The translations under genes were made by a program, and so were the position numbers. Of a stretch of 17,228 nt of DNA, positions 1 through 7,214 are shown piece after piece (within the stretch, counting starts at the first letter, position 1; every line of letters begins with the position of its first letter). Origin of the DNA: 3107 sp965216225 (lineage in GTDB: Bacteria > Pseudomonadota > Alphaproteobacteria > Rhodobacterales > Rhodobacteraceae); the NCBI GenBank assembly GCA_965216225.1, contig CBDCFF010000005.1:1-17228 (forward strand), in the 5' to 3' direction. The notes under the pieces were generated by a model. That model ran no database searches. It was not told the origin of the DNA and saw only the letters and a list, made by a program, of their open reading frames with translations.

Positions 1-945
1 TAAGCTGGAGTCGATTCCCGGTGTTTCAACCGGGCAGGACGAGGCGGCGCTGCGCCGGATGGTGGCGCGGATCGGGTGCGCGATTGTCGGGGGCAAGCGA
101 CCGGATTGCGCCAGCGGACAAGAGGCTTTACGCCATACGGGACGTGACAGCGACGGTGCAGAGCATTGATCTGATTACGGCGTCGATCCTGTCCAAGAAA
201 CTGGCGGCAGGGGTGCAGGGGCTGGTTCTGGATGTCAAGACAGGCGACGGCGCGTTCATGGCGTCGCTGGAGGATGCGCGTTCTCTGGCCCGGGCGCTGA
301 CCGACACCGCAAGCGGTGCGGGCTGTCCGACGGTTTCGCTGATCACCGATATGTCCCAGCCGCTTGCCCCGGCGCTGGGCAACGCCGTGGAAATCATCGA
401 ATCCATGCGGGTGCTGGAAGGCGGGACCGGCGGCCCGCTGGCCGAACTGACCTGCATTCTGGGCGGGGAATTGCTGGTGCTGGGCGGCCTAGCGTCATCG
501 GCACAGGACGGGGCGCTGGCGGTGCGCGGCTCGCTGTCGGACGGGCGCGCGATGGAACGCTTTGGCCGGATGATTGCGGCGCTGGGCGGGCCGAAGGATT
601 TTTGCGACGCCTGGCGCACCCGACTGCCCCGGGCGCCGGTGGTTCTGGATGTTCCCGCCCCGGTATCCGGCAGTGTCACCGAGGATCGGCGCGTGCGGAT
701 TGGGGCAGGTGGTCGTCGGCCTCGGCGGCGGCCGTCGGACCGAAGGCGCAGGGATCAATCCGGCGGTCGGCCTGACACAGGTGCGGCGCAAGGGCGCGCG
801 GGTCGGGAAAGGCGAGGCCCTGGTCCGGGTTCACGCCGCCTCGCAGGGGGCGGCGGAGGCTGCCGCCCGGCAGGTGACAAAGCTGTTCGTGATCGGCGAG
901 GCGGCGGCGCACACCCCGCTGGTTCACGAAAGGGTTTGCGCATGA
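1..945 (+). pseudogene. deoA: Thymidine phosphorylase, 5'-truncated by window edge and frameshifted twice
   Basis: Thymidine phosphorylase cleaves thymidine (and deoxyuridine) with phosphate to the base and 2-deoxyribose-1-phosphate in the cytoplasm. The start lies outside the window. The visible part shows the family signatures KLESIPG, ASDRIAPADKRLYAIRDVTATV, SILSKKLAAG, LDVKTGDGAFM, a DMSQPLAPALGNAVEI stretch and a C-terminal ALRAGQ-like VVVGLGGGRR block. The protein is read in three frames: frame 2 up to about 93, frame 3 from there to about 684, then frame 1 to TGA at 943-945. Both shifts are explained by one extra base, in the G run 89-93 and in the GG at 683-684. No other stop interrupts the composite reading. 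The stop overlaps the deoB start as ATGA (942-945), the usual sign of translational coupling. The indels are either real inactivation or sequencing errors; the sequence alone cannot decide. Confidence 0.88.
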
Positions 946-2173
946 GCCGCGCGTTTCTGATCGTGATGGATTCCGCCGGCTGCGGCGGCGCCCCGGACGC
1001 CGGCCGGTTCTTTAACGGACAGGCGCCGGATACCGGGGCCAACACGCTGGGCCATATCGCAAGGGCCTGCGCGGACGGGCGCGCGCAAGAGGGGCGCAGC
1101 GGCCCGTTGCGGGTTCCCTGTCTGGATGCGCTGGGGCTGGGCGCGGCGATCCGGCTTTCGACAGGCATCGCGACGCCGGGGCTTGACGCGACGCCAAAGG
1201 GGCTGTGGGGCGCTGCGACCGGGATCAGCCCCGGCAAGGATACGCCTTCGGGCCATTGGGAGCTGGCGGGCGTTCCGGTTCCGTGGAACTGGCATTTCTT
1301 TCCCGATACGCAACCTGCGTTTCCACCTGAACTGATGGGGGGGCTTGCGCGCGCTGCGGGGACGGACGGAACGCTTGCGAATTGCCATGCCTCGGGTACG
1401 CGGGTGATCGACGATTTCGGGACCGAACATCTGCGGACCGGCTGGCCGATCTGCTATACCTCCGCCGACAGCGTCCTGCAAATCGCCGCGCATGAAGGGC
1501 GGTTCGGCCTTGACCGTCTGCTGGACATGTGCCGGACGCTTGCGCCGGTGCTGCACGCGATGCAGGTGGGGACGGGTGATCGCGCGGCCTTTTGCCGGAT
1601 CGCCGGAAGCAGGATTTGCCCGAACCGCCAACCGGCGCGATTTCGCCATTGCGCCGCCAGGGCCGACGCTGTGCGACCGGGTGCGGGCGGCGGGCGGGCG
1701 GGTGCAGGCGATTGGCAAGATCGGCGACATATTCTCGATGCGCGGCATTGATGAGGTGCGCAAGGGCAGCGATGCCGACCTGATGGGGCATTTGTCCGAC
1801 CTGATCAGGACCGCGCCCGACGGCAGTCTGACCTTCGCCAATTTCGTCGAGTTCGACACCCTGTAACGGCCATCGCCGCGATGTGTCGGGCTATGCCCGC
1901 GCCCTGGAATGGTTCGATTCGTGCATCGCGGACATGCCGGCCGGGGCGGCTGCGGGGAACATGATCGTCTTTACCGCCGATCATGGCAATGATCCGACCT
2001 GGGTGGGTTCGGACCATACCCGAGAGCGCGTGCCGGTCCTCGTTCACGGATATGGCGTGGGCAAAATCGGCCATTGCGGCTATACGGATGTCGCCGCCTC
2101 TGTCGCCGCACATCTGGGGATACCGGCGCACGGGCCCGGCAGGAATTTTCTGACCGCTCAGGCGCGATCCTGA
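942..2173 (+). pseudogene. deoB: Phosphopentomutase, frameshifted twice
   Basis: Phosphopentomutase moves phosphate between C1 and C5 of ribose and deoxyribose, feeding the deoxyribose-1-phosphate made by DeoA into central metabolism. It is a metal-dependent member of the alkaline phosphatase superfamily. Family blocks are present in order: VMDSAGCGGAPDAG at the N-terminus, ANTLGHIA, GKDTPSGHWELAG (phosphorylated residue region), YTSADSVLQIAAHE, RVIARPF, GKIGDIFSMRGI, FVEFDTLYGHRRDVSGY, FTADHGNDP and SDHTRERVPVLV. Metal-binding D and H residues are retained in the composite. The ORF starts at ATG 942 in frame 3, moves to frame 1 at the G run 1568-1571 (one extra G), and to frame 2 at 1864-1866, where an extra A turns a TAC codon into TAA. 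The composite is about 410 codons, normal for the family. It overlaps deoA by 4 nt and precedes upp by 24 nt. Confidence 0.88.
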
Positions 2174-2197
2174 CAGGTTCAGGCAGGAGGATGGAGA

Positions 2198-2830
2198 ATG
2201 ACGGATCACCTGACCATCGTCGATCACCCGCTGGTGCAGCACAAGCTGACCCTGATGCGGCGGGTTGGCACCCCCACGGCGGAGTTCCGCCGGCTTCTGC
2301 GAGAGATCAGCCAGCTTCTGGCCTATGAGATCACCCGCGAACTGGAAATGACCGGCAAGCGGATAACGACGCCGATGGCACAGATGGACGCACCGGTCCT
2401 TGCCGGCAAGAAGCTCGCGCTGATCTCGATTCTCAGGGCCGGCAACGGGTTGCTGGACGGGGTGCTGGAACTGATCCCGTCGGCGCGGGTCGGCTTTGTC
2501 GGGCTTTATCGCGACGAGGAAACGCTGAAACCCGTTCAGTATTATTTCAAGGTGCCGGAAGAACTGGAGGATCGGCTGGTCATCGCCGTCGATCCGATGC
2601 TGGCGACCGGCAATTCCTCTGCCGCGGCGATTGATCTGCTGAAACGGGCGGGCGCGAGGAATATCCGCTTTCTCTGCCTGCTTGCCGCGCCCGAAGGCGT
2701 TGCCCGGATGAGAGAGGCGCATCCGGACGTTCCCATTGTCACCGCGGCACTTGATGATTGTCTGAATGAAAAGGGCTATATCATGCCGGGACTGGGCGAC
2801 GCGGGCGACAGGATGTTCGGCACCAGATAG
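2198..2830 (+). CDS. upp: Uracil phosphoribosyltransferase
   Basis: This enzyme joins uracil to PRPP to give UMP and pyrophosphate, the main route of uracil salvage. At 210 residues it has the usual bacterial length. The PRPP-binding loop is visible as VDPMLATGNS (Asp at residue 132), and the C-terminal uracil-contacting segment reads YIMPGLGDAGDRMFGT. The N-terminal HPLVQHKLTLMRR and the central LRAGNGLLDG are also typical. The start at 2198 is supported by AGGAGG at 2185-2190, seven bases upstream. It follows deoB by 24 nt on the same strand, so it is probably co-transcribed with deoA-deoB, in keeping with a pyrimidine salvage role. Unlike its two upstream neighbours its frame is intact. 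It converges with the gene ending at 2872, and I see no clear T-tailed terminator in the 41-bp gap. Confidence 0.95.
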   Translation: MTDHLTIVDHPLVQHKLTLMRRVGTPTAEFRRLLREISQLLAYEITRELEMTGKRITTPMAQMDAPVLAGKKLALISILRAGNGLLDGVLELIPSARVGFVGLYRDEETLKPVQYYFKVPEELEDRLVIAVDPMLATGNSSAAAIDLLKRAGARNIRFLCLLAAPEGVARMREAHPDVPIVTAALDDCLNEKGYIMPGLGDAGDRMFGTR

Positions 2831-2871
2831 CGCCCCGGATAGCGACCGGACAGCACACCGGCGGCAGCGCC

Positions 2872-3885
2872 CTAACCGACGCAGATATTCTGAAGACTCA
2901 CCCAGTCACTGTCGCCAAGGACCGGCTGCGTTTCACGGTCGCGCATCGGGTCGGCCTCGATCAGCGGCAACGTCGTTTCGCCGGAAGGATCAAGCGCATA
3001 GGCATAGGGCGTGGAACTGACACCGGCAGAACCGAAACGGGCAAGCAACCGATCCCGGTCCGGCGGCGGTGGCGTTTCGGTCAAAAGATGTTCGGCATAG
3101 CCCAGCAGCGCGTCTTGCGGAATGCGACCGGAGGTCAGCAGCCGGAAGGTCGGAATCAGCCCCACCGTCCGCAACAGTTCCGTCAGCGTATCCCGGTTTT
3201 CGGCGCGCAGCGCTTCGGCAATGACAAACCCGGCGGGCACTTCGGCATTCTCGAAATCCTCCACCAGCGCCCGGTTCATCAACACGATGCCGCCCGGCAG
3301 ATGTCCGGTTTCCGAAACGCCGGAGCGAAGGATGATCAGCCTGCGCATTCCGGGGACGAGGCGCAGCCGCATCGCGTTGAGCGCGCGGCGGCCGTTGGCG
3401 TTGTCGCAGGGTTTGCCTGACAGGCGCTGGATATTCTCCAAAAGCTGCCGGCCGATCGCCTGCCGTGCGATATCCGGCACCACCGAGGCCGTATGGCTGA
3501 CCAGCGCCCCCGGCAGCCAGAAGACGATCAGCGACAGGACGATGGCGGAACCTGCAACCAGCGCTGTCCGGCGCAATCTGCCCGGATGCGGGCTTTGCCG
3601 CGACACGGCGGCGATCACCTTTTCGATCGAAGAGATCATCAGATCGTCTTCGACCTCCAGCGTTTCGGTGTCATCAGAGCCGGGACTGTAAAGCGCTGGC
3701 CGCTGTCGTGGATTGATGCGCTTCAGCGCCGCCAGCGACCAATGGGTCAGGGCGGTTTCATTCCTGTCCGACAGCACCAGCGTGGCATCGCCGAAAGACA
3801 CGATCACCTCGCGCCGCTGCGCATCGGGCGTCGCGCGCCACAAGCCTGTGGATTCAAGCCGTTGATATTTGCTCAGCGCCGTCAT
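2872..3885 (-). CDS. Conserved membrane protein with a degenerate M48-like domain, function unknown
   Basis: A 337-residue protein. The first 95 residues look soluble and include VIVSFGDATLVLSD. One strong membrane segment lies at about residues 108-130. The C-terminal half (about 195-310) has the layout of M48/Ste24-type metallopeptidases: a LPGGIVLMNRALVED strand-helix block, an AGFVIAEALRAE helix, then LLRTVGLIPTFRLLTSG. The HExxH zinc motif expected in the helix is replaced by AEALR, so it should not be an active zinc protease. I recall similar uncharacterised proteins in Rhodobacterales. The start at 3885 is chosen because the MTALSKYQRLESTGLWR start matches my memory of those proteins; an open frame continues upstream to 4326 but has no family resemblance until it enters a decayed duplicate. 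A candidate promoter lies at 3925-3953. No ribosome binding site is convincing. Function not assigned. Confidence 0.75.
   Translation of the reverse strand: MTALSKYQRLESTGLWRATPDAQRREVIVSFGDATLVLSDRNETALTHWSLAALKRINPRQRPALYSPGSDDTETLEVEDDLMISSIEKVIAAVSRQSPHPGRLRRTALVAGSAIVLSLIVFWLPGALVSHTASVVPDIARQAIGRQLLENIQRLSGKPCDNANGRRALNAMRLRLVPGMRRLIILRSGVSETGHLPGGIVLMNRALVEDFENAEVPAGFVIAEALRAENRDTLTELLRTVGLIPTFRLLTSGRIPQDALLGYAEHLLTETPPPPDRDRLLARFGSAGVSSTPYAYALDPSGETTLPLIEADPMRDRETQPVLGDSDWVSLQNICVG
3757..3842. repeat. Direct repeat partner of 4177-4262
   Basis: This segment of the intact M48-like gene (codons for about residues 15-43) recurs in diverged form 420 bp downstream on the plus strand. By eye about four bases in five match, with no large gaps in the central 80 bp. 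Confidence 0.7.
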
Positions 3886-3924
3886 CCGGCGGGCACATCC
3901 TGCATGTTGTATCTGCCTGGGCAG

Positions 3925-3953
3925 AGAGTACCGCAGGCGGCAGCCGCAGACAA
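3925..3953 (-). promoter_or_regulatory. Candidate sigma-70-type promoter for the M48-like gene
   Basis: On the minus strand TTGTCT (3953-3948) is followed after 17 bases by TACTCT (3930-3925). This gives an expected transcript start about 30 nt before the ATG at 3885. The boxes only partly match consensus, so this is a pattern-based suggestion. Confidence 0.3.
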
Positions 3954-4176
3954 CGCCGGAACCCGCACAAACCGGGCGCATCGCACGCGCCCTTGACAGG
4001 TTGCCTTGCGTGGCGGCCATGCAAGTTGCGTCAGTTGTTCCAACGGTGACAGGGATTCGGGGATAACATTCAATCAACACAGGGAAAACTGCGCCGACGA
4101 ACACATGCGCAACTGACCGGCGCCCGGCCAGAGGCCAGAGCCTTCGCGCCCGCCCATCGCCCGGTCGCGACCGGGC

Positions 4177-4262
4177 GGATTCATTCCTGTCTGTCGGCAC
4201 AGGCGCGGCATCGCCGAAAGACACGATCCCCCCGCGCCGTTGCGCATCGGGCGCAGCGCGCC
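4177..4262 (-). pseudogene. Decayed partial duplicate of the 5' end of the M48-like gene
   Basis: About 86 bp here align, in the same orientation, with 3757-3842 inside the neighbouring gene. Shared runs include GGCATCGCCGAAAGACACGAT and TGCGCATCGGGCG. On the minus strand the peptide WRAAPDAQRRGGIVSFGDAA mirrors WRATPDAQRREVIVSFGDAT of the intact gene, and DRNES mirrors DRNET. Similarity fades on both sides, and no start codon or downstream domain is preserved. It is best read as the remnant of a second gene copy or of a local duplication that has drifted. It lies just upstream of the EamA start, so it may also have changed that gene's leader. Confidence 0.7.
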
Positions 4263-4349
4263 AAACCGGCGATTGCCACCGATACCGCTGGGCTGCGCCG
4301 ATTATCCGTGTATAGCATTTCCGCACGCGCGAATTTCCGGGTGGGCAGA

Positions 4350-5285
4350 ATGGAAAAATCAGGAACCTTCAAAGGCGCGACCTGCGTGGTTTGCGCCATG
4401 GCGATCCTGGGCCTTGTGGACAATTTCTTCGTGATCGCCGCACAGGATACCGGATTATGGCAGTTCCATGCGATGCGCACCGCCCTGATGCTCCCGGTTT
4501 TTCTGCTGATTTCGCGCGTGGCCGGGGTGTCCCTGTGGCCCCGCAATGCCCGCCGGGCCTTTCTGCGCACGCTGCTTCTTGCGGTCGGAATGGTGATCTA
4601 TTTCACCTGCCTTGGCATATTGCCGATTGCGCAGGTCGGATCGGGCCTGTTCACCTCGCCCATGTGGATTCTGATTTTCTCCGTTGTCCTGTTCGGCGAA
4701 CGAATCGGGCTGTTTCGGGTCGCGGCGATGGTGGCGGGGTTTGCGGGGGTGTTGCTGATTCTGAAACCCGCCCCGCAGGATGTGTCCTTCATCTCGCTCA
4801 TGCCGATATTGTCCGGGGCGTTCTACGGGTTGTCGATGCTGCTTACACGCAGGTTCTGTGCAGGCGAGGAGGCCCTGTGCCTGACCGCATGGTCATTTCT
4901 GATGCTCGGGGGGATCGGCTTGATCGCGCTGATCTTCTTCACGCTGTTTCCCCATGAAACCGACAGCGCCGGTCTTGCCTTTGTCACATCGGGATGGATC
5001 GCGCCAACATCGAGTTTGTGGGGGGTGCTTGCCTTGCAGGTTGCAGGCTCGATCGGCGCGGTCTTCCTGCTGACGCGGGCCTACCAGATTGGCGATGCCT
5101 CCTGCATTGCGGTATTCGAGTATTCTTTCCTGATCTTCGCAACCGCCTGGTCGTGGGTGCTGTGGCGGCAGGAAACGGATGCGGTCGCGCTGTCGGGAAT
5201 CGCAATCATCATCGTGTCGGGCATCGTCATCTTTGTGCGCACACGGCGCAGCGAGACGAACCGCGATCCTGCAACAGCCGGATGA
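4350..5285 (+). CDS. EamA/DMT-superfamily transporter
   Basis: A 311-residue inner-membrane protein with about ten hydrophobic segments arranged as two EamA repeats, the layout of the drug/metabolite transporter superfamily. The first repeat covers roughly residues 10-140 and the second about 150-300. PMWILIFSVVLFGERIGLFRVAAMVAGFAGVLLIL is the typical end of repeat one (conserved GE in the loop before the helix), and the closing WRQETDAVALSGIAIIIVSGIVIF matches the end of repeat two. The substrate cannot be told from sequence; relatives export amino acids, metabolites or drugs. I chose ATG 4350 (MEKSGTFKG); a GTG at 4308 is in frame but would add 14 residues derived from the decayed duplicate. 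No strong Shine-Dalgarno is seen at either start. A short charged tail ends 66 bp before the convergent GST gene. Confidence 0.87.
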   Translation: MEKSGTFKGATCVVCAMAILGLVDNFFVIAAQDTGLWQFHAMRTALMLPVFLLISRVAGVSLWPRNARRAFLRTLLLAVGMVIYFTCLGILPIAQVGSGLFTSPMWILIFSVVLFGERIGLFRVAAMVAGFAGVLLILKPAPQDVSFISLMPILSGAFYGLSMLLTRRFCAGEEALCLTAWSFLMLGGIGLIALIFFTLFPHETDSAGLAFVTSGWIAPTSSLWGVLALQVAGSIGAVFLLTRAYQIGDASCIAVFEYSFLIFATAWSWVLWRQETDAVALSGIAIIIVSGIVIFVRTRRSETNRDPATAG

Positions 5286-5351
5286 TGGCCCCCGGTTCAC
5301 GGATGTCTGTCAGCGGGGCGCGCGGAACTTCGCAGGCATCCCATGGCCGGA

Positions 5352-6110
5352 TCATGCGCGGTCGGATGGTCTGCCCGGCATCAGGTCACGGGGATGTTTC
5401 CAGCCCGGCAGTTCCGAAATGCGGGCAAGCCATGCGTCGATATTGGGCCAATCGGCACGATTGAAGCCAAACGGTTCAGGATAGAACAGATACCCGCAAC
5501 AGGACAGGTCGGCATTCGTCGGGCCGTCGCCCACCAGCCAGCCCCGGCCTGCAAGTGCCCGGTCAAGTACGCCGAACGCAACCTTCAGACGCCCCTGAAA
5601 AAAGGCGATCACCTCTTTCGGGCGTTTCTCTTCGGCAAGGAAGTTCATCAGAAACCGGGCCGTGCCGCACTGGCTGGACATCTTGTGGTTGTCCCAGAAT
5701 TGCCAGCGCAGAACCTCGCGCGCCTCTTCGGTCGTGGCGCCGCCGAATTTCCCGGTCTTCCCGGTGATATAGGTCTGCATCAGGCCCGATTGGGTCAGTT
5801 TGACATCGCCATCAATCAGAACCGGCACTTCGCCCATCGGATTGATCTTCAGAAAGTCCGCGCTGCGCGCCTCTCCGTTGAAGAAATCCACATGGACCGG
5901 CGTCCAGCCCAGCCCGGAAAGTTCCAGCGCCAGGGCCGATTTGCAGGCGTTTCCGCTTTCTCCGAAGCAATAGAGCTGAGGGTCTCGATTTACCTCGCCA
6001 ATCCGGTCTGAATCCGGTTCACTCCCGGCGCCTCGTGACAAGAGCGGCAGATGGTCGGACAGCCGGGATTTTCTGACATGGATGACCGCCGGAAGCGGTC
6101 GAGCGATCAT
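5352..6110 (-). CDS. Glutathione S-transferase family protein with an unclear, probably disrupted start
   Basis: The protein has the two-domain GST layout. A thioredoxin-like N-terminal domain runs PQLYCFGESGNACKSALALEL to NPMGEVPVLIDGDVKLTQSG (cis-Pro and glutathione-binding SG region). An all-helical C-terminal domain follows, with GKTGKFGG, DNHKMSSQ, GDGPTNADLSCCGYLFYPEPFGF and LPGWKHPRDLMPG. Such enzymes conjugate or reduce substrates with cytoplasmic glutathione; the substrate is unknown. The recognisable protein begins at about 5981 (PQLY), where relatives start with Met just before this point; here that codon is GAC (5984-5982). The next possible starts are TTG 6041 and ATG 6110, whose leader is antisense to an IS5-type transposase remnant. 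Expression from these starts is possible but unproven. No frameshift occurs in the 209-residue conserved part. Alternatively it is a pseudogene that lost its start when the IS arrived. Confidence 0.72.
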   Translation of the reverse strand: MIARPLPAVIHVRKSRLSDHLPLLSRGAGSEPDSDRIGEVNRDPQLYCFGESGNACKSALALELSGLGWTPVHVDFFNGEARSADFLKINPMGEVPVLIDGDVKLTQSGLMQTYITGKTGKFGGATTEEAREVLRWQFWDNHKMSSQCGTARFLMNFLAEEKRPKEVIAFFQGRLKVAFGVLDRALAGRGWLVGDGPTNADLSCCGYLFYPEPFGFNRADWPNIDAWLARISELPGWKHPRDLMPGRPSDRA

Positions 6111-6578
6111 GGCGATCAGTTGGAAGCCTGTGCCGGGGCGTCTGATTTCGAGATTTTCCGTGCGGATATTGTGAAGGCTCTGGCGTACTCGGACGGCTCG
6201 AAAGGCGCCCGCCCTGTGACGTCGTGCTGATGTTCAGGATCCTGATTGTCCAGGCGCAAGACAATCCCGGTGATGACCGCGCAGAGTTCCTGATCCCGGA
6301 CCGGCTGTCGTTCATGCGTTTCCCCGGGCTCGGGTTGCATGACCGGGTTCCGGACGCGAAGACCATTCGGGTGTTCCGCGAGCGTCTGACCAGGGCAGGC
6401 GTGATCGAGGGGCTTTTCAGCCGGTTCGACGCGCGCTGCGCGAGGCCGGTTACATCGCGATGTCCGGTCGGACCGTCGCCAGCACGCTGGTCGCCGCGCC
6501 AGGGTACGCAACACGGTTGACGAGAAGATGGCTGTCAGGATGGGCAAGCCCGGCGACGATATCTGGCCCGATGATCGG
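5990..6578 (+). mobile_element. Remnant of an IS5-family insertion sequence (left end only)
   Basis: The left part of an IS5-type element with its transposase 5' half (ATG 6051). Its right part is missing: similarity ends where the terminal repeat of an IS256-type element begins at 6579. The exact left terminus cannot be fixed without a relative; it must lie between the conserved GST coding sequence (about 5984) and 6051. Confidence 0.6.
6051..6578 (+). pseudogene. IS5-family transposase, N-terminal half, frameshifted and truncated
   Basis: The composite reads MVGQPGFSDMDDRRKR, then SDFEIFRADIVKALAYSDGSKGARP in frame 3. It continues in frame 2 as VLMFRILIVQAQDN, RLSFMRFPGLGLHDRVPDAKTIRVFRERLTRAGVIEGLFSRFDA, in frame 1 as LREAGYIAMSGRTVASTLVAAP, and in frame 3 again as RNTVDEKMAVRMGKPGDDIWPDD. 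These are the standard N-terminal blocks of IS5-type DDE transposases that open with MVGQxGFFD. At least three frameshifts (near 6215, 6433 and 6508) break it, and the sequence is cut at about 6578 before the later catalytic residues. It cannot encode a transposase. Its age looks greater than that of the IS5 element at 8284-9385, which keeps both ends. Confidence 0.82.
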
Positions 6579-6601
6579 GAGTGTCCTGAATTCTGTGTAT
6601 C
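6579..6601. repeat. IS256-type terminal repeat, outer end of the minus-strand fragment
   Basis: It starts GAGTGTCC, has six variable bases, then CTGTGTATC. The same layout recurs at 6996-7018 in the same plus-strand orientation. Each reads inward from one end of an element, as expected for the two ends of an inverted-repeat IS. Confidence 0.65.
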
Positions 6602-6631
6602 TGTCCCGGTCCGTGGGGGTTTCAAATACGG

Positions 6632-6995
6632 TCACGCATTGAAGCGCTCGTCGAACATGATAGCGAACTGGTTGCAGGCAGCAAACCATTCGCGGACGTT
6701 TCTGCCTCCTTTTTCGAAGTTCCGGATTGCCGGACAGATCAGCCTGGTCGCCGCCTCCCCGGTCAGGAACGAGCCGCGCGTCCTGATGGATTTGCGGATC
6801 ACACGGTTCAGGCTTTCCATGGCATTCGTTGTGCAGATGATCCTGCGGATCGCCGGTTCGAAGGCAGGGAACGGTATCACCTCTTGCCACGCCCGGCGCC
6901 AGGCCGGGGCGATGGAGGCATGTTTTCCGGCCCGTTTTTCCTCGAATGCGTCCAGTTCATCGGCGGCCAAGTCGGCGGTCGAGTCGGCGGTCGGA
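6632..6995 (-). pseudogene. IS256-family transposase, C-terminal fragment
   Basis: About 115 residues match the end of IS256/mutator-type transposases: ELDAFEEK, SIAPAWRRAWQEVIPF, AFEPAIRRIICTTNAMESLN, RVIRKSIRTRGSFLTGEAAT and the terminal FAIMFDERFNA followed by TGA (6634-6632). TTNAMESLN stands for the usual TTNAIESLN that contains the third catalytic Glu. The N-terminal two thirds, with both catalytic Asp residues, are missing. The open frame continues to 7144 only by running antisense through the next IS end. No function is possible. Confidence 0.83.
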
Positions 6996-7018
6996 GAGTG
7001 TCCGATCATCTGTGTATC
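6996..7018. repeat. IS256-type terminal repeat, left end of the plus-strand fragment
   Basis: GAGTGTCC, six bases, CTGTGTATC, matching 6579-6601 at 17 of 23 positions or better. It marks where a second IS256-type copy enters the first. The bases just before it carry an imperfect tandem GTCGGCGGTCGA / GTCGGCGGTCGG (6971-6994). Confidence 0.65.
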
Positions 7019-7050
7019 CCTGATCTGTTCCATGCTTTGTGAGAGGAGCA

Positions 7051-7200
7051 ATGACGATGACGATTTCCAGGGAACTTCTGAGGGCTGCGAGCGGCCTGAG
7101 GATTTGCTCGGCGATGCCGGGCTGATGAAGGAGCTCAAGATCAAGTTGATGGAACGGATGTTGGGCGCCGAATTAACTGCGCATCTTGGCTATGAGTTCC
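7051..7200 (+). pseudogene. IS256-family transposase, N-terminal fragment, frameshifted
   Basis: ATG 7051 has a good Shine-Dalgarno (GAGAGGAG just upstream) and begins MTMTISRELL in frame 1. The family block EDLLGDAGLMKELKIKLMER followed by MLGAELTAHLGYE is in frame 3, so at least one frameshift lies between. Similarity stops at about 7200, where sequence belonging to the following IS481-type element begins. This is the N-terminal helical region of an IS256-type transposase; all catalytic residues are absent. Together with the minus-strand fragment it could represent two copies of the same element type. Confidence 0.78.
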
Positions 7201-7214
7201 ATCCCGGACGATCA

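Larger units (their letters stand above)
3886..4349. other. Intergenic gap of 464 bp between divergent genes, holding a decayed gene-end duplicate
   Basis: The gap separates the minus-strand M48-like gene from the plus-strand EamA transporter. It contains a candidate minus-strand promoter near its left end and, at about 4177-4262, a decayed copy of part of the neighbouring gene. A TTGACA at 3993-3998 has no matching -10 box at a normal distance. Several open frames cross the gap, but none shows a protein family I recognise apart from the duplicate. No RNA gene is apparent. Confidence 0.6.
6579..6995 (-). mobile_element. Remnant of an IS256-family element (right end, inverted)
   Basis: It contains one terminal repeat (6579-6601) and the transposase C-terminus reading leftwards. 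It is interrupted at about 6995, where the left end of another IS256-type copy begins in the opposite orientation. Confidence 0.68.

Noticed and set aside
128..679. Long minus-strand open frames opposite deoA and deoB (for example 128-679 and 924-1859)
   Set aside because: They are antisense shadows typical of GC-rich genes: low complexity, rich in Arg, Pro and Ala, no family motifs.
942..2173. Programmed ribosomal frameshifting in deoB or deoA
   Set aside because: Four shifts in two genes, none with a recognised slippery heptamer and pseudoknot or with a family precedent; one-base indels are the simpler explanation.
2831..2871. Terminator between upp and the convergent M48-like gene
   Set aside because: Short GC-rich repeats (GATAGCG twice) are present, but I could not find a stable stem followed by Ts on either strand.
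3993..4021. TTGACA at 3993-3998 as a plus-strand promoter for the EamA gene
   Set aside because: No -10-like hexamer at 16-18 bp, and the gene start is about 350 bp away.
6971..6994. Tandem GTCGGCGGTCG units as a CRISPR or satellite array
   Set aside because: Only two imperfect 12-bp units at an IS junction; no spacers and no third copy.
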